Below, one piece after another: positions 28,490 to 37,343 of a DNA stretch of 51,584 nucleotides; position 1 is the first letter of the stretch; every line of letters starts with the position of its first letter. The notes under the pieces were generated by a model. That model was not told the origin of the DNA and did not search any database. It was given only the letters and a program-made list of their open reading frames with translations. Source of the DNA: an uncultured Glaciecola sp. (lineage in GTDB: Bacteria > Pseudomonadota > Gammaproteobacteria > Enterobacterales > Alteromonadaceae); NCBI GenBank assembly GCA_937125395.1, contig CAKZLI010000053.1, positions 1 to 51,584 on the forward strand, written 5' to 3'. The translations under genes were made by a program, and so were the position numbers.

Positions 28490-30442
28490 TTAGTCATCTG
28501 CTTTGACAAAATCCAGCACACAAGCACCACCAGCGACTAAGCTACCTTGTGCAAAATATACTTCATTGACGGACCCTGCGCAGGGTGCGACTAGATTGTG
28601 CTCCATCTTCATTGCTTCAATAATCATTAACACATCCCCCTCATCAACAGAGCAAGGTGGCGTAATGGGGACACTCACAACGGTCCCATTCATGGGCGCA
28701 ACAAATTGAGTACTGCCTTGTTCATCCTCTGTGCCACAATCAGGCTGTACATGCAGTAATCGATACTGTGCTCCGTGATAAGTAATGACCCATTGATTGG
28801 GTTTTTCACACATCGCATACAGTCTAATCTGCTGCTGCTGTACTTGAACTGTATATACATGTTGTGCAGGTTCGCACTCAATTATCCAAACTTGTGAAGG
28901 ATCTATGGTCAGTGTTTGCTGTGTCGACGTTCCTTGAGATAACGTGATTTGACTGTGACGGGCTAAGTTTGCTCGCCAATTGGCTGGGATCACGGATTGG
29001 TCGTTTGCACGGTTGGCATGCTGGGCGCTGTTGGTGTCGATTATAGTGGCAGCCGCAAGCAGCACATGTGCATCAATTATTGCATGATGATTGAGTAGAC
29101 TAGATTGATACTGTTCAATAAAATGCGTCGAGACTTCGCCAGCAATAAACGCAGGGTGCTGCAATATGGCCTGTAAATACTGAATATTTGTCGTACAGCC
29201 TACGACAAAAAATTGTTGTAAAGCTAATTGGCAACGGTACAAGGCTGTCTTACGGTCAGTTCCCCAAGTAATTAATTTAGCAAACATAGGATCGTAATAA
29301 ACACTGATCTCATCACCTTGCAACACGCCGCTATCAACCCTAACGTATTCGGATGAATCAGGCGTGACAAAGGCATGTAATGTACCGGTAGACGGCAAAA
29401 AATCATGATCAGGGTCTTCTGCATAAATCCGTGTTTCAAATGCATGTCCCGTACAACGTAATTGAGTTTGTGTCTTAGGTAATGCTGCACCATTGGCAAC
29501 AATCAACTGCCAGTGCACTAGGTCTTCACCCGTCACCATTTCAGTGACAGGATGTTCGACTTGTAGACGTGTATTCATTTCCATAAAATAAAAGGTATGA
29601 TCGTTATCTAACAAAAACTCAACTGTGCCGGCGCCAACATAATCAATTGCCTGTGCTGCTGCTACTGCGGCTGTTCCCATTGCCTGACGCAGTTCATCAC
29701 TCAAGCCTGGTGCAGGGGCTTCTTCTACAATTTTTTGATGACGACGTTGAACCGAACAATCTCGGTCAAATAAGTACACGCCATTGCCCAATCGATCACA
29801 AAACACTTGTACTTCAATATGCCTAGGTTCACTGATGTATTTTTCAATTAACATGTGATCATCAGCAAAATTGGCTAACGACTCACGTTTAGCCGCGTGT
29901 AATGCGGCACTAAATTCATCTTCGTGATGCACGACTCGCATTCCCTTGCCACCGCCGCCCGCACTGGCTTTGAGCAACACTGGATAACCGATTACTTGCG
30001 CTTGTTGAGCTAAAAGCTCAGGTGTTTGCACATCACCATGATAGCCAGGCACGAGTGGCACATTGGCTTGTTGCATGATTGCTTTAGCCGCAGATTTAGA
30101 ACCCATTGCTTGTAATGCGTATTCATCAGGACCAACAAACACCAATTCATGTGCCAAACAGGCATTGGCAAATGCGGCATTTTCAGATAAAAATCCATAA
30201 CCTGGATGAATGGCATCAGCCTGACTGGCTTGCGCAACAGCAATGATTTTAGCAATGTCTAAATAGCTTTTTTGTGGAGCCGGCTCGCCGATGAAATGAG
30301 CTTCATCTGCCAATTTAACATGCAAAGCAGAGGCGTCAGCCGCAGAGTAAACGGCGATGGTGTGGATCCCAAGACGTTGAGCTGTACGAATTATTCGACA
30401 GGCTATTTCACCGCGGTTAGCGATCAGTAAACGGGTAATCAT
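28490..30442 (-). CDS. liuD: methylcrotonyl-CoA carboxylase alpha (biotin) subunit
   Basis: 650 residues from ATG 30442 (MITRLLIANRGEIACRI), which overlaps the stop of the preceding gene as ATGA; longer readings are unlikely. Biotin-carboxylase ATP-grasp domains fill residues 1-450 (KASAGGGGKGMRVV, EAPAPGLSDEL, EMNTRLQVEHPVTEM). Near the C-terminus is the biotin carrier domain, IEAMKMEHNLVAP, whose Lys takes biotin. With the beta subunit it carboxylates 3-methylcrotonyl-CoA. Context inside liuABCDE makes this assignment much safer than for an isolated acyl-CoA carboxylase alpha chain. Confidence 0.95.
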   Translation of the reverse strand: MITRLLIANRGEIACRIIRTAQRLGIHTIAVYSAADASALHVKLADEAHFIGEPAPQKSYLDIAKIIAVAQASQADAIHPGYGFLSENAAFANACLAHELVFVGPDEYALQAMGSKSAAKAIMQQANVPLVPGYHGDVQTPELLAQQAQVIGYPVLLKASAGGGGKGMRVVHHEDEFSAALHAAKRESLANFADDHMLIEKYISEPRHIEVQVFCDRLGNGVYLFDRDCSVQRRHQKIVEEAPAPGLSDELRQAMGTAAVAAAQAIDYVGAGTVEFLLDNDHTFYFMEMNTRLQVEHPVTEMVTGEDLVHWQLIVANGAALPKTQTQLRCTGHAFETRIYAEDPDHDFLPSTGTLHAFVTPDSSEYVRVDSGVLQGDEISVYYDPMFAKLITWGTDRKTALYRCQLALQQFFVVGCTTNIQYLQAILQHPAFIAGEVSTHFIEQYQSSLLNHHAIIDAHVLLAAATIIDTNSAQHANRANDQSVIPANWRANLARHSQITLSQGTSTQQTLTIDPSQVWIIECEPAQHVYTVQVQQQQIRLYAMCEKPNQWVITYHGAQYRLLHVQPDCGTEDEQGSTQFVAPMNGTVVSVPITPPCSVDEGDVLMIIEAMKMEHNLVAPCAGSVNEVYFAQGSLVAGGACVLDFVKADD

Positions 30443-31239
30443 GAGTGGTTGTCCTTGTGCCATTGGGCAGGGCGTTTGTCAAAAAAAGCTCCCAAGCCTT
30501 CTTGGCCTTCTGGTGAGACGCGAATACTGGCAATGGTCGCTGCCGTTTTGTGCATTAATTCTGAGGTAATGGGCTGAAACTGACACCAATCAATCAGCTG
30601 TTTGGTCATTGCCAAAGCTTGTGGACCAGCATTTAGGCAATGCTCGATAAGCTCGTCTACAGTATTGTCTATATCGTCTTCGCTGACGGCTTCACTCAAT
30701 AACCCAATTCGTCTAGCACGACGTGCAGTCATTATTTCTGCGGTTTGCATATAGCGCCTTGCTTGCCTTGGCCCTATTGCATTAATCACATATGGAGCGA
30801 TAGTTGCGGGGGTTAAACCGAGTTTGACCTCACTCAAACAAAATTTACTTAGTTTGGTAGCAACAGCCATATCGCAGCATGCAATCAAACCGACGGCGCC
30901 GCCATATGCAGCACCACTTACCTTGGCGATAGTAGGTTTGTTTAAGGTGTATAAACGATTGAGCATCGTGGCTAAAGCACACGCATCTTGATGATTGCGT
31001 TCATAGTCATAACTCACCATTTTTTTCATCCACTGCAAATCAGCACCCGCGCTAAAATGTTTACCATTTGCTTGCAAGATCACGACACGGGCAAGGGGAT
31101 CAGCATTGGCTTGCTCAAAGGCTTGAGTTAACAAGGCAATTACTTGCTCATCAAACGCGTTATGCTTTGCTGGACGGTTAAGGGTAATATGTACCACACC
31201 ACGCTGGTCTTTGTTGTAGGTTACTAGTAATTCACTCAT
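30439..31239 (-). CDS. liuC: methylglutaconyl-CoA hydratase (enoyl-CoA hydratase family)
   Basis: A 266-residue crotonase-fold protein. VVHITLNRPAKHNAFDEQV and HFSAGADLQWMKKM carry the oxyanion-hole residues, and AKVSGAAYGGAVGLIACCDMAVA the second part of the active site. Lodged between the MCC beta and alpha genes, it should hydrate 3-methylglutaconyl-CoA to HMG-CoA. The stop codon overlaps the start of the next gene, indicating translational coupling. Confidence 0.93.
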   Translation of the reverse strand: MSELLVTYNKDQRGVVHITLNRPAKHNAFDEQVIALLTQAFEQANADPLARVVILQANGKHFSAGADLQWMKKMVSYDYERNHQDACALATMLNRLYTLNKPTIAKVSGAAYGGAVGLIACCDMAVATKLSKFCLSEVKLGLTPATIAPYVINAIGPRQARRYMQTAEIMTARRARRIGLLSEAVSEDDIDNTVDELIEHCLNAGPQALAMTKQLIDWCQFQPITSELMHKTAATIASIRVSPEGQEGLGAFFDKRPAQWHKDNHS

Positions 31240-31268
31240 AAAATACTCTTATTTAGCTAGATGCTTAA

Positions 31269-32879
31269 TTACATTCTAAATACACCCCATTGCGTCTCTG
31301 CAACGGGCGTATTTAAGGCAATCTGTAGACTCATCGATAAAACGATCCTTGTATCAGCAGGATCAATCACACCATCATCCCATAATCGCGCAGATGCATA
31401 ATATGGATGGCCTTGTTGCTCATAAGTATCAATAATGGGTTGTTTAAATGCCTGTTGCTGAGCATCACTCCAGGGTTCTTGACGGGCGTGTTTTTGATCT
31501 GCTTTGACCTGTGTTAAAACACCGGCAGCTTGTTCACCTCCCATGACGGAAATACGTGCGTTGGGCCACATAAACAAAAATCGCGGATCGTAAGCACGGC
31601 CACACATGCCATAGTTACCTGCGCCAAATGACCCGCCGATTAATAGCGTTATTTTTGGCACATTCGCGCAAGCCACTGCTGTTACCATTTTTGCACCATG
31701 TTTAGCGATACCACCCGCTTCATATTGTTGACCAACCATGAAACCAGTAATGTTTTGTAAAAATATTAACGGGATCTTGCGCTGTGCACAGAGCTGCACA
31801 AAATGTGCCCCTTTTTGAGCTGATTCTGAGAATAATATCCCGTTATTGGCGACAATACCCACCATGAAACCATCGATTCGAGCAAAGCCGGTAATTAAGG
31901 TTGTCCCAAATAAGGCTTTAAATTCATTAAACACCGAATCATCGACAACTCGTGCAATCACTTCACGGACATCATAAGGTTGACGGGGATCTTTAGGCAC
32001 TATCCCATACAACTCGTCGGCAGGGTAACGCGGTGCGATTGTCGCAATGCGATCGATATAAGTCGCTGTTGGACGGTTTAATTGTCCCACGACATTGCGG
32101 GCAATGCGTAACGCATCATGATCATTATTGGCTAGGTGATCAACTACGCCCGAAGTGCGACAATGAACATCACCGCCACCCAGGTCTTCTGCGCTGACAA
32201 CTTCTCCAGTTGCTGCTTTAACTAACGGCGGGCCACCTAGAAAGATCGTACCTTGTTCTTTTACAATAATGGATTCGTCAGCCATAGCTGGTACGTATGC
32301 ACCACCGGCTGTACATGATCCCATAACGACTGCAATTTGTGGGATGTTTTGTGCTGACATATTCGCTTGGTTAAAGAAAATTCGACCAAAATGCTCTCTA
32401 TCTGGAAATACTTCATCTTGACGAGGTAAGTTAGCACCGCCTGAATCCACTAAATAAATACAAGGCAAATGGTTTTCTTGGGCAATGGTTTGAGCACGTA
32501 GGTGTTTTTTGACAGTTAACGGATAGTATGTGCCACCTTTAACCGTCGCATCATTTGCTACAATCATACATAGCACCCCATTGACCCAACCAATTCCAGC
32601 AACCACACCGGCACAAGGCACCGCCTCATCATATACATGTAATGCTGCTAATTGACCTATTTCTAAAAATGCAGAGTGAGGATCTAACAATGCATCGATG
32701 CGGTCACGGACTAATAATTTGCCGCGGGCAATATGTTTATTTCGTGCCTGTTCACTGCCACCTAATGCTTGTTGTGCGATAGTGGCTCGAAGATCCTCTA
32801 CTTGCGCTAGCATGTGTTGCGTGTTGTCCACAAAACTAGCAGAGGAGGGCGTCAATTGCGATTGGATTACATTGCTCAT
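31269..32879 (-). CDS. liuB: methylcrotonyl-CoA carboxylase beta (carboxyltransferase) subunit
   Basis: A 536-residue carboxyltransferase with two crotonase-like halves. Visible features: [27 protein letters not shown] in the N-terminal half, [16 protein letters not shown], and [38 protein letters not shown] in the C-terminal half. These sequences are typical of the 3-methylcrotonyl-CoA rather than the propionyl-CoA type. It transfers CO2 from carboxybiotin on LiuD to methylcrotonyl-CoA. Third gene of the operon, 9 nt after liuA. Confidence 0.96.
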   Translation of the reverse strand: MSNVIQSQLTPSSASFVDNTQHMLAQVEDLRATIAQQALGGSEQARNKHIARGKLLVRDRIDALLDPHSAFLEIGQLAALHVYDEAVPCAGVVAGIGWVNGVLCMIVANDATVKGGTYYPLTVKKHLRAQTIAQENHLPCIYLVDSGGANLPRQDEVFPDREHFGRIFFNQANMSAQNIPQIAVVMGSCTAGGAYVPAMADESIIVKEQGTIFLGGPPLVKAATGEVVSAEDLGGGDVHCRTSGVVDHLANNDHDALRIARNVVGQLNRPTATYIDRIATIAPRYPADELYGIVPKDPRQPYDVREVIARVVDDSVFNEFKALFGTTLITGFARIDGFMVGIVANNGILFSESAQKGAHFVQLCAQRKIPLIFLQNITGFMVGQQYEAGGIAKHGAKMVTAVACANVPKITLLIGGSFGAGNYGMCGRAYDPRFLFMWPNARISVMGGEQAAGVLTQVKADQKHARQEPWSDAQQQAFKQPIIDTYEQQGHPYYASARLWDDGVIDPADTRIVLSMSLQIALNTPVAETQWGVFRM

Positions 32880-32888
32880 GGTTCTGGC

Positions 32889-34058
32889 CTATTTAGATTC
32901 TTTAAATAATTCACGGCCGATTAACATCCGACGGATCTCAGATGTCCCAGCACCAATCTCATAGAGTTTTGCATCACGCAAAATCCGCCCAGTTGGGTAT
33001 TCATTGATATACCCATTGCCGCCGAGCAATTGAATGGCATCCAACGCCATCTTAGTCGCTAACTCGGCTGAATATAAGATGGCGCCAGCTGCGTCTTTAC
33101 GTGTTGCTTCACCGCGATCACATGATTTTGCAACCGTGTAAACATATGCCCGTGCAGCATTCATTTGGGTATACATATCGGCAATCTTGCCTTGTACTAA
33201 TTGAAATTCACCAATGGACTGACCAAACTGTTGCCGGTCATGAATATACGGTACAACAATATCCATACTCGCTTGCATTAATCCCAATGGTCCGCCAGAT
33301 AACACTAAGCGCTCGTAATCCAGACCTGACATTAATACCGCAACACCACCACCGAGTGTACCTAAGATATTCTTGGCAGGAACGATGCAATCTTCAAATA
33401 CTAATTCACACGTGTTAGAGCTGCGCATTCCTAATTTATCGAGTTTTTGTGCTTGAGAAAATCCAGGTGTCCCTTTTTCTACAATAAAGGCTGTGATCCC
33501 CTTGGAGCCAGCATTGCTGTCGGTTTTAGCATAGATAACAAAAACGTGAGCGTCAGGGCCATTGGTGATCCACATTTTGTTGCCGTTGAGGATAAAATGA
33601 TCTCCTTGTTGCTCTGCACGTAATTTCATACTGACCACATCAGAGCCGGCATTGGGTTCACTCATCGCTAACGCACCGATATGTTCACCACTGACCAGTT
33701 TAGGTAAATATTGTTCGCGCTGTGCAGGGGTTCCGTTTTTGTCTATTTGATTCACACATAAATTAGAATGTGCGCCATAGCTAAGCCCAATGCCACCAGA
33801 GACACGTGATATTTCTTCCATTGCGATTGTGTGAGCTAGATAACCCATATTTACACCACCGAATTCCTCTGCAACGGTAATACCGAGCAAACCTAAATCG
33901 CCCATTTTTTGCCATAGATGATTTGGGAATTGATTGTGTTCATCTGCTTCACTAGCAATGGGGGCAATCTCACCTTGGGCAAATTGATAAATGCTTTCCC
34001 GCAACATATCAATATCATCACCAAGACCAAAGTTTAAAGTAGGGTAAAGGGTGTTCAT
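32889..34058 (-). CDS. liuA: isovaleryl-CoA dehydrogenase
   Basis: A 389-residue FAD-dependent acyl-CoA dehydrogenase. [20 protein letters not shown] and [26 protein letters not shown] form the flavin- and substrate-binding middle domain; the C-terminal helical domain has [47 protein letters not shown]. Isovaleryl-CoA dehydrogenases have their base glutamate in an unusual earlier position (region [14 protein letters not shown]), and Glu is present there. Operon context supports the isovaleryl-CoA substrate. It passes electrons to ETF. It begins 2 nt after liuR. Confidence 0.95.
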   Translation of the reverse strand: MNTLYPTLNFGLGDDIDMLRESIYQFAQGEIAPIASEADEHNQFPNHLWQKMGDLGLLGITVAEEFGGVNMGYLAHTIAMEEISRVSGGIGLSYGAHSNLCVNQIDKNGTPAQREQYLPKLVSGEHIGALAMSEPNAGSDVVSMKLRAEQQGDHFILNGNKMWITNGPDAHVFVIYAKTDSNAGSKGITAFIVEKGTPGFSQAQKLDKLGMRSSNTCELVFEDCIVPAKNILGTLGGGVAVLMSGLDYERLVLSGGPLGLMQASMDIVVPYIHDRQQFGQSIGEFQLVQGKIADMYTQMNAARAYVYTVAKSCDRGEATRKDAAGAILYSAELATKMALDAIQLLGGNGYINEYPTGRILRDAKLYEIGAGTSEIRRMLIGRELFKESK

Positions 34059-34060
34059 AA

Positions 34061-34483
34061 TTATTCTCCGTTTAATTTGGCTGTGGCGTTGAGTTCATCG
34101 AGTTCTTCACGGCAACGGCTCTCAACCTCATCTAATTCACTGATCAACATTTGAATATCGTGCAGTTGTTGTTGCAATGTGTCACGTTTTTGTTTGGTTA
34201 AATCTAGCATGGTCGCTAACTGCACTGCAGAGCTGGGATTGGTGTCATACATCGCAAATAAAGTTTTGATTTCGGCTAAAGAAAACCCTAAGCGTTTGCC
34301 TCGCAGGATAAGCTTTAAGCGAACGCGATCTTTGGCATAGTAAATGCGTTGTTGGCCTTCCCGGACAGGGTGCAATAGACCTTGTTCTTCATAGAAACGG
34401 ATAGCTCGGGTAGTGATATCAAAATCCCGTGCTAATTCACCGATGGCGATGGTTAATTCGTCTTGAGTGTGCATCACAGTCAT
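34061..34483 (-). CDS. liuR: MerR-family regulator of leucine degradation
   Basis: A 140-residue MerR-type protein: winged helix-turn-helix ([28 protein letters not shown]) at residues about 10-40, then a coiled-coil dimerisation helix (about 85-130, [27 protein letters not shown]). It is the first gene of the liu operon and therefore auto-controlled. Known LiuR proteins in gammaproteobacteria repress liu genes via a palindrome like the one found upstream here. No cysteine metal centre is apparent, consistent with a small-molecule ligand rather than metal sensing. An alternative ATG lies at 34474. Confidence 0.93.
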   Translation of the reverse strand: MTVMHTQDELTIAIGELARDFDITTRAIRFYEEQGLLHPVREGQQRIYYAKDRVRLKLILRGKRLGFSLAEIKTLFAMYDTNPSSAVQLATMLDLTKQKRDTLQQQLHDIQMLISELDEVESRCREELDELNATAKLNGE

Positions 34484-34516
34484 TCACAAGTTACTAACAA
34501 TATGGTTATCTAAGTT

Positions 34517-34545
34517 ACATTAGCTTGACGTTAACGTAAAGTTAA
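34517..34545 (-). promoter_or_regulatory. predicted liu operon promoter with palindromic LiuR site in the spacer
   Basis: On the minus strand TTAACT (34545-34540), a 17-nt spacer and TAATGT (34522-34517) make a fair promoter. The plus-strand 18-mer CTTGACGTTAACGTAAAG (34524-34541) is a palindrome with a single mismatched pair and fills the spacer. Placement between -35 and -10 is typical for MerR-family operators. The assignment to LiuR rests on location and resemblance to the known family motif. Confidence 0.7.
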
Positions 34546-34574
34546 TTTACGTTAAGTGTATCATTAATTATAAA
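34546..34574 (+). promoter_or_regulatory. predicted promoter of the thiolase gene, -35 in a degenerate operator copy
   Basis: TTTACG (34546-34551) and TATAAA (34569-34574) are 17 nt apart, a good sigma-70-type promoter reading toward the thiolase. The -35 lies inside TTTACGTTAAG (34546-34556), which repeats one half of the LiuR palindrome found just upstream. The thiolase may therefore be under the same control as liu. Confidence 0.55.
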
Positions 34575-34596
34575 TACCTAGCAAAAGGATCATCTT

Positions 34597-35772
34597 ATGT
34601 CAGCATTCTCAACCGTTATTGTTGCCGCCAAGCGCACACCAATGGGCAGTTTTATGGGAGAACTATCCACTCTGACTGCGCCTCAATTGGGTGCTGAAGT
34701 GATCCGTGCGGTGACAACGAATATTGATCACAGCGGCATCAATGAGGTAATAATGGGGTGTGTGTTACCAGCAGGTTTAGGCCAAGCACCTGCGCGTCAA
34801 TCAGCATTGATGGCTGATCTACCCCAATCAGTCGGAGCGCTGACAATTAACAAAGTCTGTGGTTCTGGTTTAAAAGCAGTCATGCTAGCTCATGATATGA
34901 TTCAATCGGGTAATGCTCAGGCTATAGTTGCTGGCGGAATGGAGTCAATGAGTAATGCGCCTTATCTATTACCAAAAGCGCGTCAAGGTTATCGTATGGG
35001 TCACGGTAGTATGCTTGACCACATGTTCATTGATGGCCTAGAAAACGCGTATGATGGTCAATCCATGGGGACGTTTGCACAAGCTAAAGCCGACGAAGAG
35101 CACATGACACGCTTGCAAATGGATGATTTTGCCCTCCAGTCATTAGCCAAAGCCCAAGCAGCACAAGAACAGGGTGCGTTTGCTGAAGAGATCACACCTG
35201 TTAGCGTGACACATCGGCATACCATCCATGCAATACAGCAAGATGAAGGACCGAGAACGGCGCGCCCAGACAAGATCCCACACCTCAAACCGGCATTTGC
35301 TAAAGATGGCACAGTTACGGCTGCTAATTCAAGTTCGATATCAGACGGTGCTGCGGCGTTATTACTTATGCATGAAGCTACTGCGATTGATTGTGCGTTG
35401 AGTCCGATAGCCCGAGTCGTCGCGCACAGCACGCATGCGATGGCTCCGGAGGATTTTACTGTTGCGCCGATAGGTGCAATCAAAAAGCTGCTCGATACAC
35501 TGCAATGGAATGTGGCTGATGTGGATATATTTGAGATCAACGAAGCGTTTGCGATGGTGACCATGGCAGCGATAACGCAATTAGGCATTGACGAGGATAA
35601 AGTCAATGTCAATGGCGGTGCTTGTGCACTAGGACATCCAATAGGTGCCTCGGGTGCACGGATCTTAGTGACATTAGTCCATGCATTAAAGGCAAGGCAG
35701 TTAAGTAAAGGAATTGCAACGCTGTGCATCGGTGGCGGTGAGGCAGTAGCGGTGGCTATCGAAATAATTTAA
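34597..35772 (+). CDS. acetyl-CoA C-acetyltransferase (thiolase)
   Basis: A 391-residue thiolase of normal length. NKVCGSGLKAVMLA (about residue 88) has the acyl-accepting Cys; NEAFAMV carries the NEAF motif, and GGACALGHPIGASGARI with CIGGGEA close the active site with His and the second Cys. It interconverts two acetyl-CoA and acetoacetyl-CoA. Divergent from liuR with a shared control region, it would process acetoacetyl-CoA made from acetoacetate. No CoA-transferase (scoAB/atoDA) lies in this window, so that step must be coded elsewhere. AAGGAT before ATG 34597 is the ribosome site. Confidence 0.95.
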   Translation: MSAFSTVIVAAKRTPMGSFMGELSTLTAPQLGAEVIRAVTTNIDHSGINEVIMGCVLPAGLGQAPARQSALMADLPQSVGALTINKVCGSGLKAVMLAHDMIQSGNAQAIVAGGMESMSNAPYLLPKARQGYRMGHGSMLDHMFIDGLENAYDGQSMGTFAQAKADEEHMTRLQMDDFALQSLAKAQAAQEQGAFAEEITPVSVTHRHTIHAIQQDEGPRTARPDKIPHLKPAFAKDGTVTAANSSSISDGAAALLLMHEATAIDCALSPIARVVAHSTHAMAPEDFTVAPIGAIKKLLDTLQWNVADVDIFEINEAFAMVTMAAITQLGIDEDKVNVNGGACALGHPIGASGARILVTLVHALKARQLSKGIATLCIGGGEAVAVAIEII

Positions 35773-35776
35773 CTCT

Positions 35777-35801
35777 TGCCTTTATGAGCCGATAAAAGGC
35801 A
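35777..35801 (+). terminator. possible weak hairpin after the thiolase
   Basis: TGCCTTT (35777-35783) pairs with AAAGGCA (35795-35801) across an 11-nt loop, directly after the thiolase stop and before the sensor kinase. There is no T run, so termination strength is doubtful. Confidence 0.3.
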
Positions 35802-35842
35802 TTATGCAAAATGTCATTTGCTCGGATTAAAGGAATATCAGA

Positions 35843-37342
35843 TTGAGTGAGCCATCTTCTACATCATTGGATAATCAAATCGCATTGCTCGAGCGAAGAT
35901 TAGGCCGTGAAAAAAAAGCCCGAGAGATGGCAGAGCAGTTACTTGCTGAAAAATCACGAGAAATCTATGCGGCTAATCAAATGCTCAAAGGTGCCTTGCT
36001 TGAGAGTGAGCAAAAACGTGACGAGCTACACTTCTTGCTCAATACCAGTGACAGTTTGTCGTTGGGCTCCAACAGTGAACATTTATTAACAAACGTGACT
36101 GAGTTGACCTGTACTTTTTTGCAAGCCATGTGGGGTATCAGTGCCGTTCAATTATCATCCAGTGCAATATTTGATGTGAACACGCCAATCTGTGATCGCA
36201 ACAAACATTGGAGTAATAATGCTGCATTCATTGAACATATCAATGCGCACATTCATGCACAACCGGCGACTCATGATTGGCATATTATTGATGTGCACGA
36301 CCCGGTGTTGTTTCCGAGTCAGTTAAAGATGATGTATTGTTCAATGCCGATAGATAATGGCAGTGTGCTACTGTCATGCTTTTTATTACAATTTGAACCG
36401 AATTCAGCAGAAACCCTCGACGCATTAACGATTATTCAACGTCAGCTTAAAACCTTTTTACTTGCCCGTAAAAATGGTACGGCAGTTACCGAAACCCAAG
36501 ATAATCTCGATATTATTAAAGAACAACTTTCCAGAGCCAAAACGCAATTAATGCAGTCTGAAAAAATGGCATCATTAGGTCAGTTAGCTGCGGGTATTGC
36601 GCATGAAATTAATAACCCCGTTGGTTACATTCGCTCTAACATGGAAGTCATGGTTGATCATGTCAACGATATGCATCAATTCATCAACGCTTGCAAAGTA
36701 TACATAGAGCAACATGATTTGATCCCCAATACTGATTATCAAGCATTACATAAGCAATATGACGTGGATTATATTCTTGAAGACTCAACCGATATCGTCA
36801 GCGCTAATCTTGAGGGCGTTGACCGTATTAGCGAAATCGTCAATGGATTAAAAACCTTTTCGCATCAAGGAGAGAGTGATTTCTCTGCGCTGTCTATCGA
36901 ACAAATTGTGTCTGCAGCGTTGAATGTAGTTAAAAATGAAATCAAATACCTACATAACGTCGATCATCTTATTCCAGATGACGATATTATGGTGATGGGT
37001 AAGCTTGGACAGTTACAACAAGTATTTGTAAATTTGTTTGTTAATGCTGCTCAAGCAATGCCTGATGGGGGAACCATTGGTATCCATTACATTGTTGATG
37101 CTAAACAATGCCAAATTAATGTGACCGATACCGGTGCTGGTATGGATGAAATCACACGTAAACAACTGTTTAATCCGTTCTTCACTACCAAAGCGGTGGG
37201 TGAAGGTACTGGGTTGGGCTTATCGATTACCTATTCAATTATCGAAAGTCATAAAGGGTATATTGACGTGGCATCTCAACAAGGTCAAGGTACGTGTTTT
37301 ACGATTACGTTGCCATTAGCACCGAATAAATCTGACGTGTAG
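35843..37342 (+). CDS. orphan sensor histidine kinase, soluble
   Basis: 499 residues from TTG 35843, with AAGGA 9 nt upstream. No membrane helix is apparent. Order: N-terminal coiled coil (about 10-60, LERRLGREKKAREMAEQLLAEK), an unrecognised sensor region (60-200, perhaps GAF-like), a second coil, then the kinase core. The H box is MASLGQLAAGIAHEINNPVGYI with His254, followed by the N box (NLFVNAAQAMPDGG), G1 (DTGAGMDE) and G2 (GTGLGLSI). It has no fused or adjacent response regulator. It ends 1 nt before the convergent halogenase gene ends. Confidence 0.9.
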   Translation: MSEPSSTSLDNQIALLERRLGREKKAREMAEQLLAEKSREIYAANQMLKGALLESEQKRDELHFLLNTSDSLSLGSNSEHLLTNVTELTCTFLQAMWGISAVQLSSSAIFDVNTPICDRNKHWSNNAAFIEHINAHIHAQPATHDWHIIDVHDPVLFPSQLKMMYCSMPIDNGSVLLSCFLLQFEPNSAETLDALTIIQRQLKTFLLARKNGTAVTETQDNLDIIKEQLSRAKTQLMQSEKMASLGQLAAGIAHEINNPVGYIRSNMEVMVDHVNDMHQFINACKVYIEQHDLIPNTDYQALHKQYDVDYILEDSTDIVSANLEGVDRISEIVNGLKTFSHQGESDFSALSIEQIVSAALNVVKNEIKYLHNVDHLIPDDDIMVMGKLGQLQQVFVNLFVNAAQAMPDGGTIGIHYIVDAKQCQINVTDTGAGMDEITRKQLFNPFFTTKAVGEGTGLGLSITYSIIESHKGYIDVASQQGQGTCFTITLPLAPNKSDV

Positions 37343-37343
37343 A

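Noticed and set aside
35058..35729. 223-codon open frame antisense to the thiolase
   Set aside because: It lies wholly within a clear thiolase gene, has a biased Ser/Ala/Ile composition typical of antisense frames and matches no family.
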